From a candidate division WOR-1 bacterium RIFOXYB2_FULL_37_13 (lineage in GTDB: Bacteria; Margulisbacteria; WOR-1; XYC2-FULL-46-14; XYC2-FULL-37-10), in NCBI GenBank assembly GCA_001771535.1, contig MEUB01000031.1:1-50158 (forward strand): a stretch of DNA of 50,158 nt, in the 5' to 3' direction. Made by a program: the position numbers and the translations under genes. The notes beneath the pieces were generated by a model. That model searched no databases. It saw only the letters and a program-made list of their open reading frames with translations, and was not told the DNA's origin. Position 1 is the stretch's first letter; the number at the start of each line of letters is the position of its first letter. Below are positions 43,157-50,158 of the stretch, in pieces.

Positions 43157-44776
43157 ATGGCTCTTTTCAGTCTCTTTTTAGGTGCCGGCCCAGTACCCGT
43201 GGTTAAAGTAAAGCCGCAAAGAGCAGCAAAAAGTCCTTTTCGCCGTTTATTTAGTGGGGCTTTACGTACTGACCGGAATAATGGGCTTTTGTCAATTACT
43301 GGCGAGCATAAAATTCCAACTTCTCCAGCTTATATTCCTGTTGTTAGTGATCCAGAAGCACCTCCTGAGATAGAAGATTGTGTTTTTTCAGAAGTAGATT
43401 TAAGCAATCCTGATGTTGTATTTACAATAGCCAAAAGCCTTGTTCCTCATAACCAGAAAGAAATGATAGCTGATGCTATTTTACGACTTCTTGAAATGGC
43501 TGAGAGTTCAAAAAATACAGGCAATTTGACGGAAGCTCAAAGAGTGTTTGATATGGTAAAAGAACTTGATCCTGGCAATCCTTATTTTATAAATGAAATT
43601 GCTCAAGTTTATGTTAAAACGAGTGATATGCCTGATGCCTATCTGGAACTTGGTTCTGCTTGTATTAATGAGGCATTAAATGATAGAAGTGATTCCAAAA
43701 GACGAAAAGAATTAATGGCTGAAGGGCTAAAAGCTTTTTCTCGCGCGGTAGAATTAGATTTTTCTGTTTTAGCATATTCCCTTTTGGATGATGTAACTCT
43801 GCCTGAATTAAGAAAAAAAATTGCTGTCCCGGAAAATCTTATTAGCTTTGAAGGAAGTAAGAATGAAAATCTATTTGTTGATGAAACCCAATTACAATTT
43901 TATTCTGAGGCATTGGAAAAAGAAAGCCTTGACGGTATGTCATATATTGAAAAACTTATTGAATATTTAGAATGTTATAAAGGGGAAAACAGAGGACTTG
44001 CCTTTGTTCTTGTAAGTGAAATATATGGAAAACTTGGAGGCAAAGAAATTGCAGCTCAAAGACTTAAAACTTCCGCAGAGTTATATAAAAAATCGTGCAA
44101 AAATAAAGAAGCAGCGATTTTATATGCCAAAGCCGGAAGAGCTTATTTAGAGTTGCCTACAGATGTATTTAGAGATGAAGTTGTAAGATGCCTTGAAATT
44201 ATAGAGGGAATAGAGACAGATAATAGTTATGTTGCTGACTCTGTTAAATTGATTGGCAGAGTTTTTCGATATCAGGATATTCAGCGTGATATTGATTCTT
44301 GTTTTAGATTATTAAGAGCAGCAAATGATGTCCCAGGGATTAAAGCCTTTTTTGAGGCTTTTGCCTTTCTTGATGAAAGATGCCATTTGCTGGATGAAGA
44401 ATTTTATGCTCGTTATTCTGATGAAGATATGAAATTGGCAGATACTTATAAGGGCCGTTTATTATTGGATTCTTACCTGGGATTGCAGAGTAATATTAAC
44501 AAAAAAGAAAATCTTCTTGCAGATCTAATGAAAAACGAAGAAAGCGATTTCACAGCGGAGATAGAGGCTGCTACTCTTGAATTAAGTCCGGATGAGCTTG
44601 AATCTTATAACGAGGAAGAAGCTGGTGAAGAATACGATGCAGACGGTGTCGATGAAGAAGTCTCAGGCGAAGAAGATTTTGCAGAAGCGGTTGATGGAGA
44701 ATCTTCTCCAACTTGGGATGCTGAAGGGTATGTGCCTGGTCCTAATGATCCGAGGCGAAACCGCGAAGATACTTGA
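43157..44776 (+). CDS. Unrecognised 539-residue TPR-like protein with acidic tail
   Basis: I do not recognise a family. The N-terminal 40 residues are basic (PQRAAKSPFRRLFSGALR). Residues about 95-210 and 260-330 are helical repeats of TPR character (AQRVFDMVKELDPGNPYFIN, AAILYAKAGRAYLELP). The last 60 residues are strongly acidic (EEEAGEEYDADGVDEEVSGE) and end GPNDPRRNREDT. The opposite charges at the two ends suggest self- or partner-binding. A very strong GGGGGAGG precedes the ATG. It converges on the frameshifted orphan gene; the 64-base gap has only a weak ATAC/GTAT hairpin with a T-run at about 44790-44818. Confidence 0.75.
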   Translation: MALFSLFLGAGPVPVVKVKPQRAAKSPFRRLFSGALRTDRNNGLLSITGEHKIPTSPAYIPVVSDPEAPPEIEDCVFSEVDLSNPDVVFTIAKSLVPHNQKEMIADAILRLLEMAESSKNTGNLTEAQRVFDMVKELDPGNPYFINEIAQVYVKTSDMPDAYLELGSACINEALNDRSDSKRRKELMAEGLKAFSRAVELDFSVLAYSLLDDVTLPELRKKIAVPENLISFEGSKNENLFVDETQLQFYSEALEKESLDGMSYIEKLIEYLECYKGENRGLAFVLVSEIYGKLGGKEIAAQRLKTSAELYKKSCKNKEAAILYAKAGRAYLELPTDVFRDEVVRCLEIIEGIETDNSYVADSVKLIGRVFRYQDIQRDIDSCFRLLRAANDVPGIKAFFEAFAFLDERCHLLDEEFYARYSDEDMKLADTYKGRLLLDSYLGLQSNINKKENLLADLMKNEESDFTAEIEAATLELSPDELESYNEEEAGEEYDADGVDEEVSGEEDFAEAVDGESSPTWDAEGYVPGPNDPRRNREDT

Positions 44777-44840
44777 TTGTTTTTTCATGAAGATACGAGT
44801 GCCAAAGTATTCTTTTTAGGGATACAGTCGAGGAATGTTG

Positions 44841-45842
44841 TTATATGCACAAACCTCGATAATGCGAGCGCATAATATCTTGTAAAATCAGATAAATATC
44901 AAGCGGAACTTTTTCTTCTTCTGTGTTTGTACCAGTGCTCTCATCAAACCTGAAGCCTGCGCCAATAAGATTCCTTAAACGCAAACAAGGATCTTCGTAA
45001 GTTCTTTGCGAGTCAGGGTAGTTATTTAAGAACATAGGGTAATTATCTACAAATTCAACACTATATCGTCCGTCGCGATTTAATCTCCGAACCTCTCGTG
45101 CCAAGGCAGGCGTCCACTGGTTGCTTGCGCTATACCGAAGTGTAAGGTCTATCATTGTTTCTACCTTTATTCTATACGGAGCTCTGCTTTTATCTATCGG
45201 CTTATTATGTTTTATCGCGTGTCCTTTTTGTCCTGCCTGATCACTTGGTCCCACTAGCGCATCTTTTGGCAAATCTTTGCCGTCAACAAGATACACTTCC
45301 ATAACCTGTGGTTTATAACCCTGCCGTTTGCCAACAGCCAGAAGGTTGCGATTGTCGATTGTTTTTTGTAGTTTTTTTCTAACCGGCGATTCTTCTCCAT
45401 CCTTATAACCTATAAATTCATCAATGATCCTCATAAATTCTAATCGTTGTGTTGGCGATAAGTTATCCATAAAAAGGACAAATTCTAAAGGTTTTTTTTC
45501 AATTCTCAAGCTAAGAGATTCTATTTTTGCTACAATAATTCGAAAAAGAGGATTGCTTTCATAAATTTGGGATCGAATTGCCAATCCGTTTGCTTTTTTT
45601 TCTTCTTCTTTAAGAAGCTGTTTTTCAACATTTGAAACCTTTATGATATATTCTATAATTTTATTTATGTCTATTAAACTTTCAATTATTTGAGAAATTT
45701 CTTGATCCGGTAGTTTTTTCATATAAGCAGGATTTTGAAAGATATTGAACGCCTTTCTTATCCCTGGACGGCTAAGAATATCAGCTATTTGTTCATTGGC
45801 TAAAGTTATTAAAAAGTTGTCCCTTGCTTCTTTGTTTGGCAA
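44841..45842 (-). CDS. C-terminal open segment of the frameshifted orphan gene
   Basis: A 333-residue frame from a TTG at 45842. Coding character begins about 19 codons earlier (TDEINTIEFPTREQADFYRG), just after the second break, so this is best read as the C-terminal part of the longer gene. It is charged and helical (ANEQIADILSRPGIRKAFNI, SPTQRLEFMRIIDEFIG), then has VETMIDLTLRYSASNQW and ends in HYRGLCI. No motif or family is recognised. The TTG has a poor ribosome-binding context. Confidence 0.55.
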   Translation of the reverse strand: MPNKEARDNFLITLANEQIADILSRPGIRKAFNIFQNPAYMKKLPDQEISQIIESLIDINKIIEYIIKVSNVEKQLLKEEEKKANGLAIRSQIYESNPLFRIIVAKIESLSLRIEKKPLEFVLFMDNLSPTQRLEFMRIIDEFIGYKDGEESPVRKKLQKTIDNRNLLAVGKRQGYKPQVMEVYLVDGKDLPKDALVGPSDQAGQKGHAIKHNKPIDKSRAPYRIKVETMIDLTLRYSASNQWTPALAREVRRLNRDGRYSVEFVDNYPMFLNNYPDSQRTYEDPCLRLRNLIGAGFRFDESTGTNTEEEKVPLDIYLILQDIMRSHYRGLCI

Positions 45843-46642
45843 TCCTCTATAGAAATCGGCTTGTTCTCTGGTTGGAAACTCAATAGTATTAATCTCATCT
45901 GTTTTTGCAATTCAGAAAGATGAAGCATATCTGCCTCTGTAAGTTGATCAGGGGTTTCAGTTTGCAGGAAGAAGTTCCCAATATTTGAAAAATTCTTATG
46001 CAACACAGTGGAAACTATATCGGAACCCATTGCTATTGGTATAAAAGAGTAACTTCCTAAAAGAGCGGATTGATTCCTTAAAGCAACTTCCATAGCTATG
46101 TCGAATGCTGGTTTTATTTTGTACTCCGCAAGAGCTTGGTTTGCTTCAGATATAAGTATGTGAGCATCTTTTTTTGTGGTTTTTAAGTTTTTTGCCTTAT
46201 CTGGTTTTTCTCGAATTGCGGAAGCAATTTGTCTTTCAAGCTGTAATCTTTCAGTCTCTTCTAGAGGGATTATTAAGCTTTCTTCTCCGTTATAATCCAC
46301 AGATTGGGATGTTTTTGGGTTTTGGGGAGCGTTGACTTGTTTTTCAATTTTGCTGTTATCTAAAATGGGAGGAGAAGGATTAGACGCAGGTTCTGTTTTT
46401 TGATTTTCTTCTTGAGATTCTGGCTTATCATCGACTAAGGCGAAAAAAAACCCTACCTGCCATGCGGCTGAAAAAGCAACTCCTCCCATAAGTTCAGGCG
46501 CCCCAAGAGTGAGTGCGCTTACGCCTCCCGCAACAAACGCGGCGCTACCGTTTCTTACAACACGCAAACCATGGACAGTTGAGCCCGCACCTTGATCTAA
46601 GGCTTCAAGATAATGCGACCATAAACTTTTGGCTTCAGACAA
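45809..46642 (-). CDS. Middle open segment of the frameshifted orphan gene
   Basis: This frame is open from about 46870 down to its TAA. The first ordinary start-like codon is a TTG at 46642 (277 residues from there), but coding character continues upstream (ASPAGFYRKQFQKKIELANT), so that TTG is probably not the real start. It contains a hydrophobic stretch SAAFVAGGVSALTLGAPELMGGVAFSAAWQVGFFFAL, a Pro/Glu/Asn-rich linker and an amphipathic helical region ending DQLTEADMLHLSELQK. The last about 29 residues are likely out-of-frame nonsense following the second break. Function unknown. Confidence 0.5.
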   Translation of the reverse strand: MSEAKSLWSHYLEALDQGAGSTVHGLRVVRNGSAAFVAGGVSALTLGAPELMGGVAFSAAWQVGFFFALVDDKPESQEENQKTEPASNPSPPILDNSKIEKQVNAPQNPKTSQSVDYNGEESLIIPLEETERLQLERQIASAIREKPDKAKNLKTTKKDAHILISEANQALAEYKIKPAFDIAMEVALRNQSALLGSYSFIPIAMGSDIVSTVLHKNFSNIGNFFLQTETPDQLTEADMLHLSELQKQMRLILLSFQPENKPISIEDCQTKKQGTTF

Positions 46643-46841
46643 TCTGGCTTCAGCCTCTTTTAGTTTGCCGCTTTTTAAAGCTGTATTGGCCAGTTCTATT
46701 TTCTTTTGAAATTGTTTGCGGTAAAACCCTGCCGGGGACGCTAATTCTGATATCTTTTGTGTAACAACATTTGATTGCGTATCAAAATCATTTGATAGCT
46801 TAATAAGATCGGCTAGAGAGTCTTTAACAAGTTGCTCTCTT

Positions 46842-46856
46842 TCTCTCTCTCTCTCT
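46842..46856 (-). repeat. (GA)7 dinucleotide repeat inside the orphan gene
   Basis: Fifteen alternating bases (TC on the plus strand, GA on the coding strand), continued by a degenerate CTCTCTT at 46835-46841. Changing the tract by one unit (+2) or minus two units (-4) puts the upstream ATG in frame with the downstream coding sequence, the behaviour of a contingency locus. Confidence 0.9.
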
Positions 46857-47035
46857 GGAGGATTGAGTTAATCCTGTAGGAGAGGGGTTAACAGCTGATA
46901 CTCCTGCCATATATTAATTTATCGGATTTATAGACGGTTTTCTTGTGTGCTTATGCCTTATGGAGTGCGGCTAAATTTTCGAAAAAGCACTAAATATAAC
47001 TATCGTGATGGATCTTTTTGTTTTTGCTTGAAGCT

Positions 47036-47053
47036 TTGTGATTTGTTTCACAA
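47036..47053. promoter_or_regulatory. Rex operator
   Basis: TTGTGATTTGTTTCACAA is a perfect dyad with six-base half-sites TTGTGA/TCACAA separated by six bases. It agrees with the known Rex box TTGTGAAnnnnTTCACAA. It lies just upstream of the rex -35 box. Confidence 0.85.
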
Positions 47054-47057
47054 TTAC

Positions 47058-47104
47058 TTGACCATGTTTCACAATATGTTATAATAAATTATAATTATTG
47101 TGAA
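47058..47104 (+). promoter_or_regulatory. rex promoter with additional Rex half-sites
   Basis: TTGACC (47058-47063), a 16-base spacer and TATAAT (47080-47085), with TGT directly before the -10. A half-site TTTCACAA lies in the spacer at 47067-47074. Its inverted partner ATTGTGAA lies at 47097-47104, near the expected start of transcription. A second TATAAT is at 47090-47095. Binding here would block transcription. Confidence 0.75.
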
Positions 47105-47107
47105 GCT

Positions 47108-47764
47108 ATGAACAACTCAAATTTAGGCAAAAACTATATAATCCGTCTTTCCGAATATAAAAACGCTTTATCTCGGTTTAAAACTCTTGGATTTGTCAAA
47201 GTGTTTTCAGATAATCTTGCGGATTCGGTTGGCGTAACATCGGTGCAAGTAAGAAAAGATTTTTCCCTCTTTGGCATATCGGGCAATCGCAGAGGCGGAT
47301 ATCTTGTAGAAGAACTTATCGAAAAACTAAATGATATTTTAGGCAAAAATGAGGTTCAGAATGTTGTCCTTGCGGGAGCAGGCCACCTAGGGACTGCTTT
47401 AACAAAGTACAAAGGGCTTGAAAAAGAAGGAATCAAAATTGTCGCTTGCTTTGATATTGATCCGTCTAAAATAGATAAAAAGGCAAACCCTCCAACTCTT
47501 TCCTTTGACGAACTTTTTGAATTTATCAAAAAAAACGCGATTAAGATAGGGATTATTTCAGTTCCGGAAAATGCGGCACAGGAAGTCGCGGAAAAAATGA
47601 TGTCTGCTGGAGTCAAGGGAATACTTAATTTTGCCCCGATAAAATTAAGAGGGATTGAAGATTGCATAATAAGCTATGTAAACATAGAACTTGAACTTGA
47701 AAATTTAATTTATTTTGTAAACGCAACGCAGAAAAGCAAAAAAAATAAAGGAGGCGTAAAATGA
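47108..47764 (+). CDS. rex: Redox-sensing transcriptional repressor Rex
   Basis: A 218-residue Rex dimer subunit that leaves DNA when NADH/NAD+ rises. The N-terminal winged helix spans residues 10-80, with VTSVQVRKDFSLFGISGNRRGGYLVEEL as the conserved recognition region. The Rossmann domain has NVVLAGAGHLGTAL (G90-x-G92-x2-G95), FDIDPSKI, SVPENAAQEVAEKM and GILNFAPIKLRG, all Rex signatures. Rex boxes surround its own promoter, so it is autoregulated. The stop overlaps the next ATG, placing the redox enzymes in the same Rex-controlled transcript. Confidence 0.95.
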   Translation: MNNSNLGKNYIIRLSEYKNALSRFKTLGFVKVFSDNLADSVGVTSVQVRKDFSLFGISGNRRGGYLVEELIEKLNDILGKNEVQNVVLAGAGHLGTALTKYKGLEKEGIKIVACFDIDPSKIDKKANPPTLSFDELFEFIKKNAIKIGIISVPENAAQEVAEKMMSAGVKGILNFAPIKLRGIEDCIISYVNIELELENLIYFVNATQKSKKNKGGVK

Positions 47765-48276
47765 GTGCCACAACGGAAGATAAGATCAATCTAAAAGCGC
47801 TTGATTCTATAATAGAAAAATATCGAGAAAAACAAGGAGCTCTTTTAACTATTTTAGAAGAGGCTCAAAAAACAAACAAACATAAATTTTTATCAGATAA
47901 TGTCATGGAGTATGTTGCGAAAAAATTAAGAGTTTCTCTTTCCCAAGTTTATGGAGTTGCTACATTTTACGCTTTTTTCAATCTCAAGCCCCAGGGAGAA
48001 CATTTGGTTGTGATATGCCGCGGGACAGCCTGCCATACAAGAGGATCCAAAGACTTACTTGAAAATACAGCTGATTTTTTAGGACTTGAAAAAAATTTTC
48101 AAGAGGGTGAAACATCTTATACAACAAAAGATAACAAATTTACAATAAAAACAGTTGCATGTTTTGGTCAGTGTGCGTTGGCTCCGGTTATCGAAGTTGA
48201 TGGAATAATTTATAGTAATGTAACCACGGATAAACTTAAAAAAATAATAAATATTGCCAAAGGGGGCAAGAAGTAA
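47761..48276 (+). CDS. NuoE/HydC-like [2Fe-2S] thioredoxin-fold subunit
   Basis: A 171-residue protein. The helical N-terminus (SDNVMEYVAKKLRVSLSQVYGVATFYAFF) and the cluster ligands C86, C91, C134 and C138 (CRGTACHTRGS, CFGQCALAPV) are those of NuoE. Such subunits pass electrons to or from the NADH/FMN subunit in complex I, bifurcating hydrogenases and related transhydrogenases. It overlaps rex by four bases, and its TAA shares a base with the ATG of the NuoF-like gene, so stoichiometric expression is expected. Confidence 0.94.
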   Translation: MSATTEDKINLKALDSIIEKYREKQGALLTILEEAQKTNKHKFLSDNVMEYVAKKLRVSLSQVYGVATFYAFFNLKPQGEHLVVICRGTACHTRGSKDLLENTADFLGLEKNFQEGETSYTTKDNKFTIKTVACFGQCALAPVIEVDGIIYSNVTTDKLKKIINIAKGGKK

Positions 48277-50158
48277 TGGAAGAAAAAAACTTGCAAACAC
48301 TTAAGCAAAAAGGCCTAAAAAAACTTTTGCCGACCTCTTTTCCCCGCATTGCGGTTGGGGCGGGGACTTGCGGAATTGGAAATGATGCTGACCATTTGTA
48401 TGTTGAGCTCGAAAAAGAACTAAAAAAACAAAAAGTAAAAGCCTATCTTACAAAAACCGGATGTTTTGGATTTTGTGCGCAAGAGCCTTTGGTCAACATT
48501 TATTTGCCGGGTAATCCTCTTGTAATTTTGCATAAAGTTGAGGCAAAAGACGCGAAGCAAATTGTAAAAGATTTGTCAAAAGGAATTGTCCCAATTAAAA
48601 AGGCTCTATGCAAAATTGAAGAATGGGATCATTTAACAGCAGAATCAAAAATATTTTATGGCAAAGGTTTGCCAAGTATTCCTAATTGGAATGAAATACC
48701 ATTTTTTAAATCCCAAGTAAAACTTGTTTTAAGGGATTGTGGATTGATCAATCCGGAAGATATTGAAGAATACCTTGCAGTCGGCGGATATTCTGCCCTT
48801 CAAAAGGTTTTAGGGAAAATGTCGCAGGATGATGTCATTGCGGAAGTTAAAAAATCAAAACTTAGGGGTAGGGGGGGAGCTGGGTTTCCTACAGCAATAA
48901 AATGGCAAATCATGAAAAACGCCAAAGGAGACCAAAAATATATAATCTGCAATGCGGATGAGGGGGATCCCGGCGCTTACATGAATCGAAATGAAATTGA
49001 AAGTGACCCTCATATGATATTGGAAGGGATGATTATTGGCGCCTATGCGACAGGAGCAAGTGAAGCAATTGTTTATATAAGGGCTGAATATCCGCTGGCG
49101 GTTGAAAGGTTGAAAAAAGCATTAGAGGAGATAGAAAAACTTGGGCTTGTCGGGAAAAATATTTTAAATTCAAACTTTAGCCTTAATGTCACAATTGTTG
49201 AAGGAGCTGGAGCTTTTGTCTGTGGAGAAGAAACCTCTCTTATCGCTTCTATTGAAGGAAAAGCGGGACGACCTCGCCCTCGACCTCCATTTCCCGGGGA
49301 AAAAGGGCTTTGGGGTAAACCTACAAATATTAACAATGTTGAAACATGGGCAAATATTCCTTTGATAATTGCCCGCGGCGCAGACTTTTTTGCAAAGACA
49401 GGGACATCGGAAAGTCCAGGAACAAAGGTATTTTCACTTGTCGGTAAAATAAAAAATACAGGACTGGTTGAGCTCCCTCTGGGAACTTTATTGGAAACCA
49501 TTGTATATGAAATTGGCGAAGGTACAGGGACAAAAAGAAAAATAAAAGCAGTCCAAACAGGAGGTCCATCAGGAGGATGCATACCAGCCAGTTTATTTAA
49601 GACTCCTGTTGATTATGCTTCTCTTACAGCGTTGGGTACAATTATGGGATCGGGTGGAATGGTTGTGATGGACGAAGATAATTGTATGGTGGATGTCGCC
49701 AGATATTTTGTTGAATTTACTACCTCCGAATCATGCGGCAAATGCGTTCCCTGCAGATTGGGGCTTTACCAAGCCGGAAAAATTATAACTGGCATAACCT
49801 CTGGGATTGGTACAGAAAATGATTTGGGTCTTCTTCTTGAGCTTGGAAGGACAATTAAGCAATCAGCTTTTTGCGGATTAGGCCAAACAGGCCCCAATCC
49901 TTTTTTAACTACAATGAAATATTTTAAAGATGAATATGAAGATCATATAAAAGAAAAAAGGTGCAAATCCGGAATTTGCAAAGACTTATTCTTATCTCCC
50001 TGTGAAAACTCATGTCCTCTTCATATAAATATTCCCGGGTTTATCCAGTTATTAAAAGAGGGAAGATTGGAAGACGCGTTTGAATCTGTTTTAAGGGATA
50101 ATCCTCTTCCTGCTACAACAGGTAGAATTTGCCTTTATCATTGCAAAACAAGGTGCAG
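48276..50158 (+). CDS. NuoF/HydB-like flavoprotein fused to a GltD-type Fe-S module (runs off the window end)
   Basis: The first 627 residues are visible. Residues 23-85 form a thioredoxin-like [2Fe-2S] domain (GTCGIGN, TGCFGFCAQEPLV). The NuoF core has the FMN/NADH loop RGRGGAGFPT (197-206), then NADEGDPGAYMNR and a [4Fe-4S] site C487-x2-C490-x2-C493 plus C533. After a CKSGICK motif (C563, C568) the chain does not enter the usual ferredoxin domain. It goes to SPCENSCPLHINIPGFIQLL and GRICLYHCKTRC (C576, C580, C619, C623, C627), the N-terminal Fer4_20 module of GltD/NfnB/PreT proteins. A flavin-NADPH domain is expected beyond the edge. Such NuoF-GltD chains occur with glutamate-synthase-linked [FeFe] hydrogenases and Stn-type transhydrogenases. 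Confidence 0.88.
   Translation, partial: MEEKNLQTLKQKGLKKLLPTSFPRIAVGAGTCGIGNDADHLYVELEKELKKQKVKAYLTKTGCFGFCAQEPLVNIYLPGNPLVILHKVEAKDAKQIVKDLSKGIVPIKKALCKIEEWDHLTAESKIFYGKGLPSIPNWNEIPFFKSQVKLVLRDCGLINPEDIEEYLAVGGYSALQKVLGKMSQDDVIAEVKKSKLRGRGGAGFPTAIKWQIMKNAKGDQKYIICNADEGDPGAYMNRNEIESDPHMILEGMIIGAYATGASEAIVYIRAEYPLAVERLKKALEEIEKLGLVGKNILNSNFSLNVTIVEGAGAFVCGEETSLIASIEGKAGRPRPRPPFPGEKGLWGKPTNINNVETWANIPLIIARGADFFAKTGTSESPGTKVFSLVGKIKNTGLVELPLGTLLETIVYEIGEGTGTKRKIKAVQTGGPSGGCIPASLFKTPVDYASLTALGTIMGSGGMVVMDEDNCMVDVARYFVEFTTSESCGKCVPCRLGLYQAGKIITGITSGIGTENDLGLLLELGRTIKQSAFCGLGQTGPNPFLTTMKYFKDEYEDHIKEKRCKSGICKDLFLSPCENSCPLHINIPGFIQLLKEGRLEDAFESVLRDNPLPATTGRICLYHCKTRC

Larger units (their letters stand above)
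44841..46910 (-). pseudogene. Orphan gene split by two frameshifts (phase-variable, decayed or mis-assembled)
   Basis: The ATG at 46910 opens MAGVSAVNPSPTGLTQSS and runs into an (AG)7 tract, after which it stops within ten codons. Adding one AG unit joins it exactly to the long downstream frame (REQLVKDSLADLIKLSNDFD). A second break lies near 45901, where one extra A in an A5 run would turn SELQK directly into TDEINTIEFPTREQADFYRG and join the last frame. With both restored the product is about 690 residues. It would have a helical N-terminus, a hydrophobic Gly/Ala-rich region (GGVSALTLGAPELMGG) and a charged helical C-terminal half. I recognise no family. Both breaks could be sequencing errors in low-complexity runs. 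Confidence 0.65.

Noticed and set aside
44785-44818. Bidirectional terminator between the converging orphan genes
   Set aside because: The ATAC/GTAT stem is only four to five pairs. A T-run follows, but the structure is not convincing enough for a feature.
45896-45906. Programmed -1 frameshifting at a slippery heptamer
   Set aside because: The zero-frame codons are CAA AAA CAG, which does not fit X-XXY-YYZ, and I saw no clear downstream stem-loop.
46642-46642. TTG at this position as the true start of a separate 277-residue gene
   Set aside because: Coding character continues at least 70 codons upstream in the same frame and no Shine-Dalgarno precedes the TTG; the GA-tract frameshift explains the missing start better.

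Overview
The window is AT-rich, gene-dense DNA from a bacterium, with most genes in tightly coupled, often overlapping operons. The organism looks like an anaerobe with an outer membrane. Evidence for the outer membrane is an LptD/OstA-like protein, a Wzx/Wzy-type surface-polysaccharide locus and a secreted FlgD-Ig-tailed protein. Evidence for anaerobic redox metabolism is a Rex regulator followed by NuoE-like and NuoF-GltD-like genes. The style (TTG starts, NPFN-type C-terminal domain, compact PheT, many orphan proteins) suggests an uncultured candidate phylum such as Margulisbacteria/Saganbacteria (WOR-1) or a relative. That placement is an impression, not a result.

Positions 1-257 hold the start of a Fic protein on the minus strand. 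Positions 359-24108 form one long plus-strand exopolysaccharide/O-antigen cluster. It runs from UDP-glucose dehydrogenase and UDP-glucuronate decarboxylase (toward UDP-xylose), through a Wzx flippase, a radical SAM/SPASM enzyme, a Gfo/Idh oxidoreductase, a sugar nucleotidyltransferase, several GT4 and GT2 glycosyltransferases, a GT39-like membrane transferase, GtrB/GtrA-like proteins, a DUF218 protein, two SDR genes (one RfbD-like) and a Wzy-TPR protein, to a polyprenyl-phosphate sugar phosphotransferase. Two toxin-antitoxin pairs and an unusual AlbA/RecG-like regulator fused to a GmhB-type phosphatase sit among these genes. A convergent secreted BNR-repeat protein closes the cluster.

Positions 26083-41146 are housekeeping genes: a TrmH/SpoU methyltransferase, pheS-pheT (PheT lacks its tRNA-binding OB domain), an orphan gene, mutS, dnaB, an lptD-like gene, tmk, alaS, ruvX and mltG. 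The run from dnaB to ruvX has start/stop overlaps or very short gaps at nearly every junction.

Positions 41230-46910 are accessory: two orphan genes, a geranylgeranyl-reductase-family flavoprotein, and a minus-strand orphan gene interrupted by two frameshifts, one of them in a GA dinucleotide repeat. Positions 47036-50158 contain a Rex-autoregulated redox operon (rex, nuoE-like, nuoF fused to the start of a GltD-like module) that runs off the window.

Recurrent signals are a TGnTATAAT extended -10 box, often so close to an ATG without a Shine-Dalgarno that leaderless transcripts are likely, and a GTGTACAGT repeat family flanking the RfbD-like gene. I saw no tRNA, rRNA, CRISPR array, insertion sequence or phage gene.
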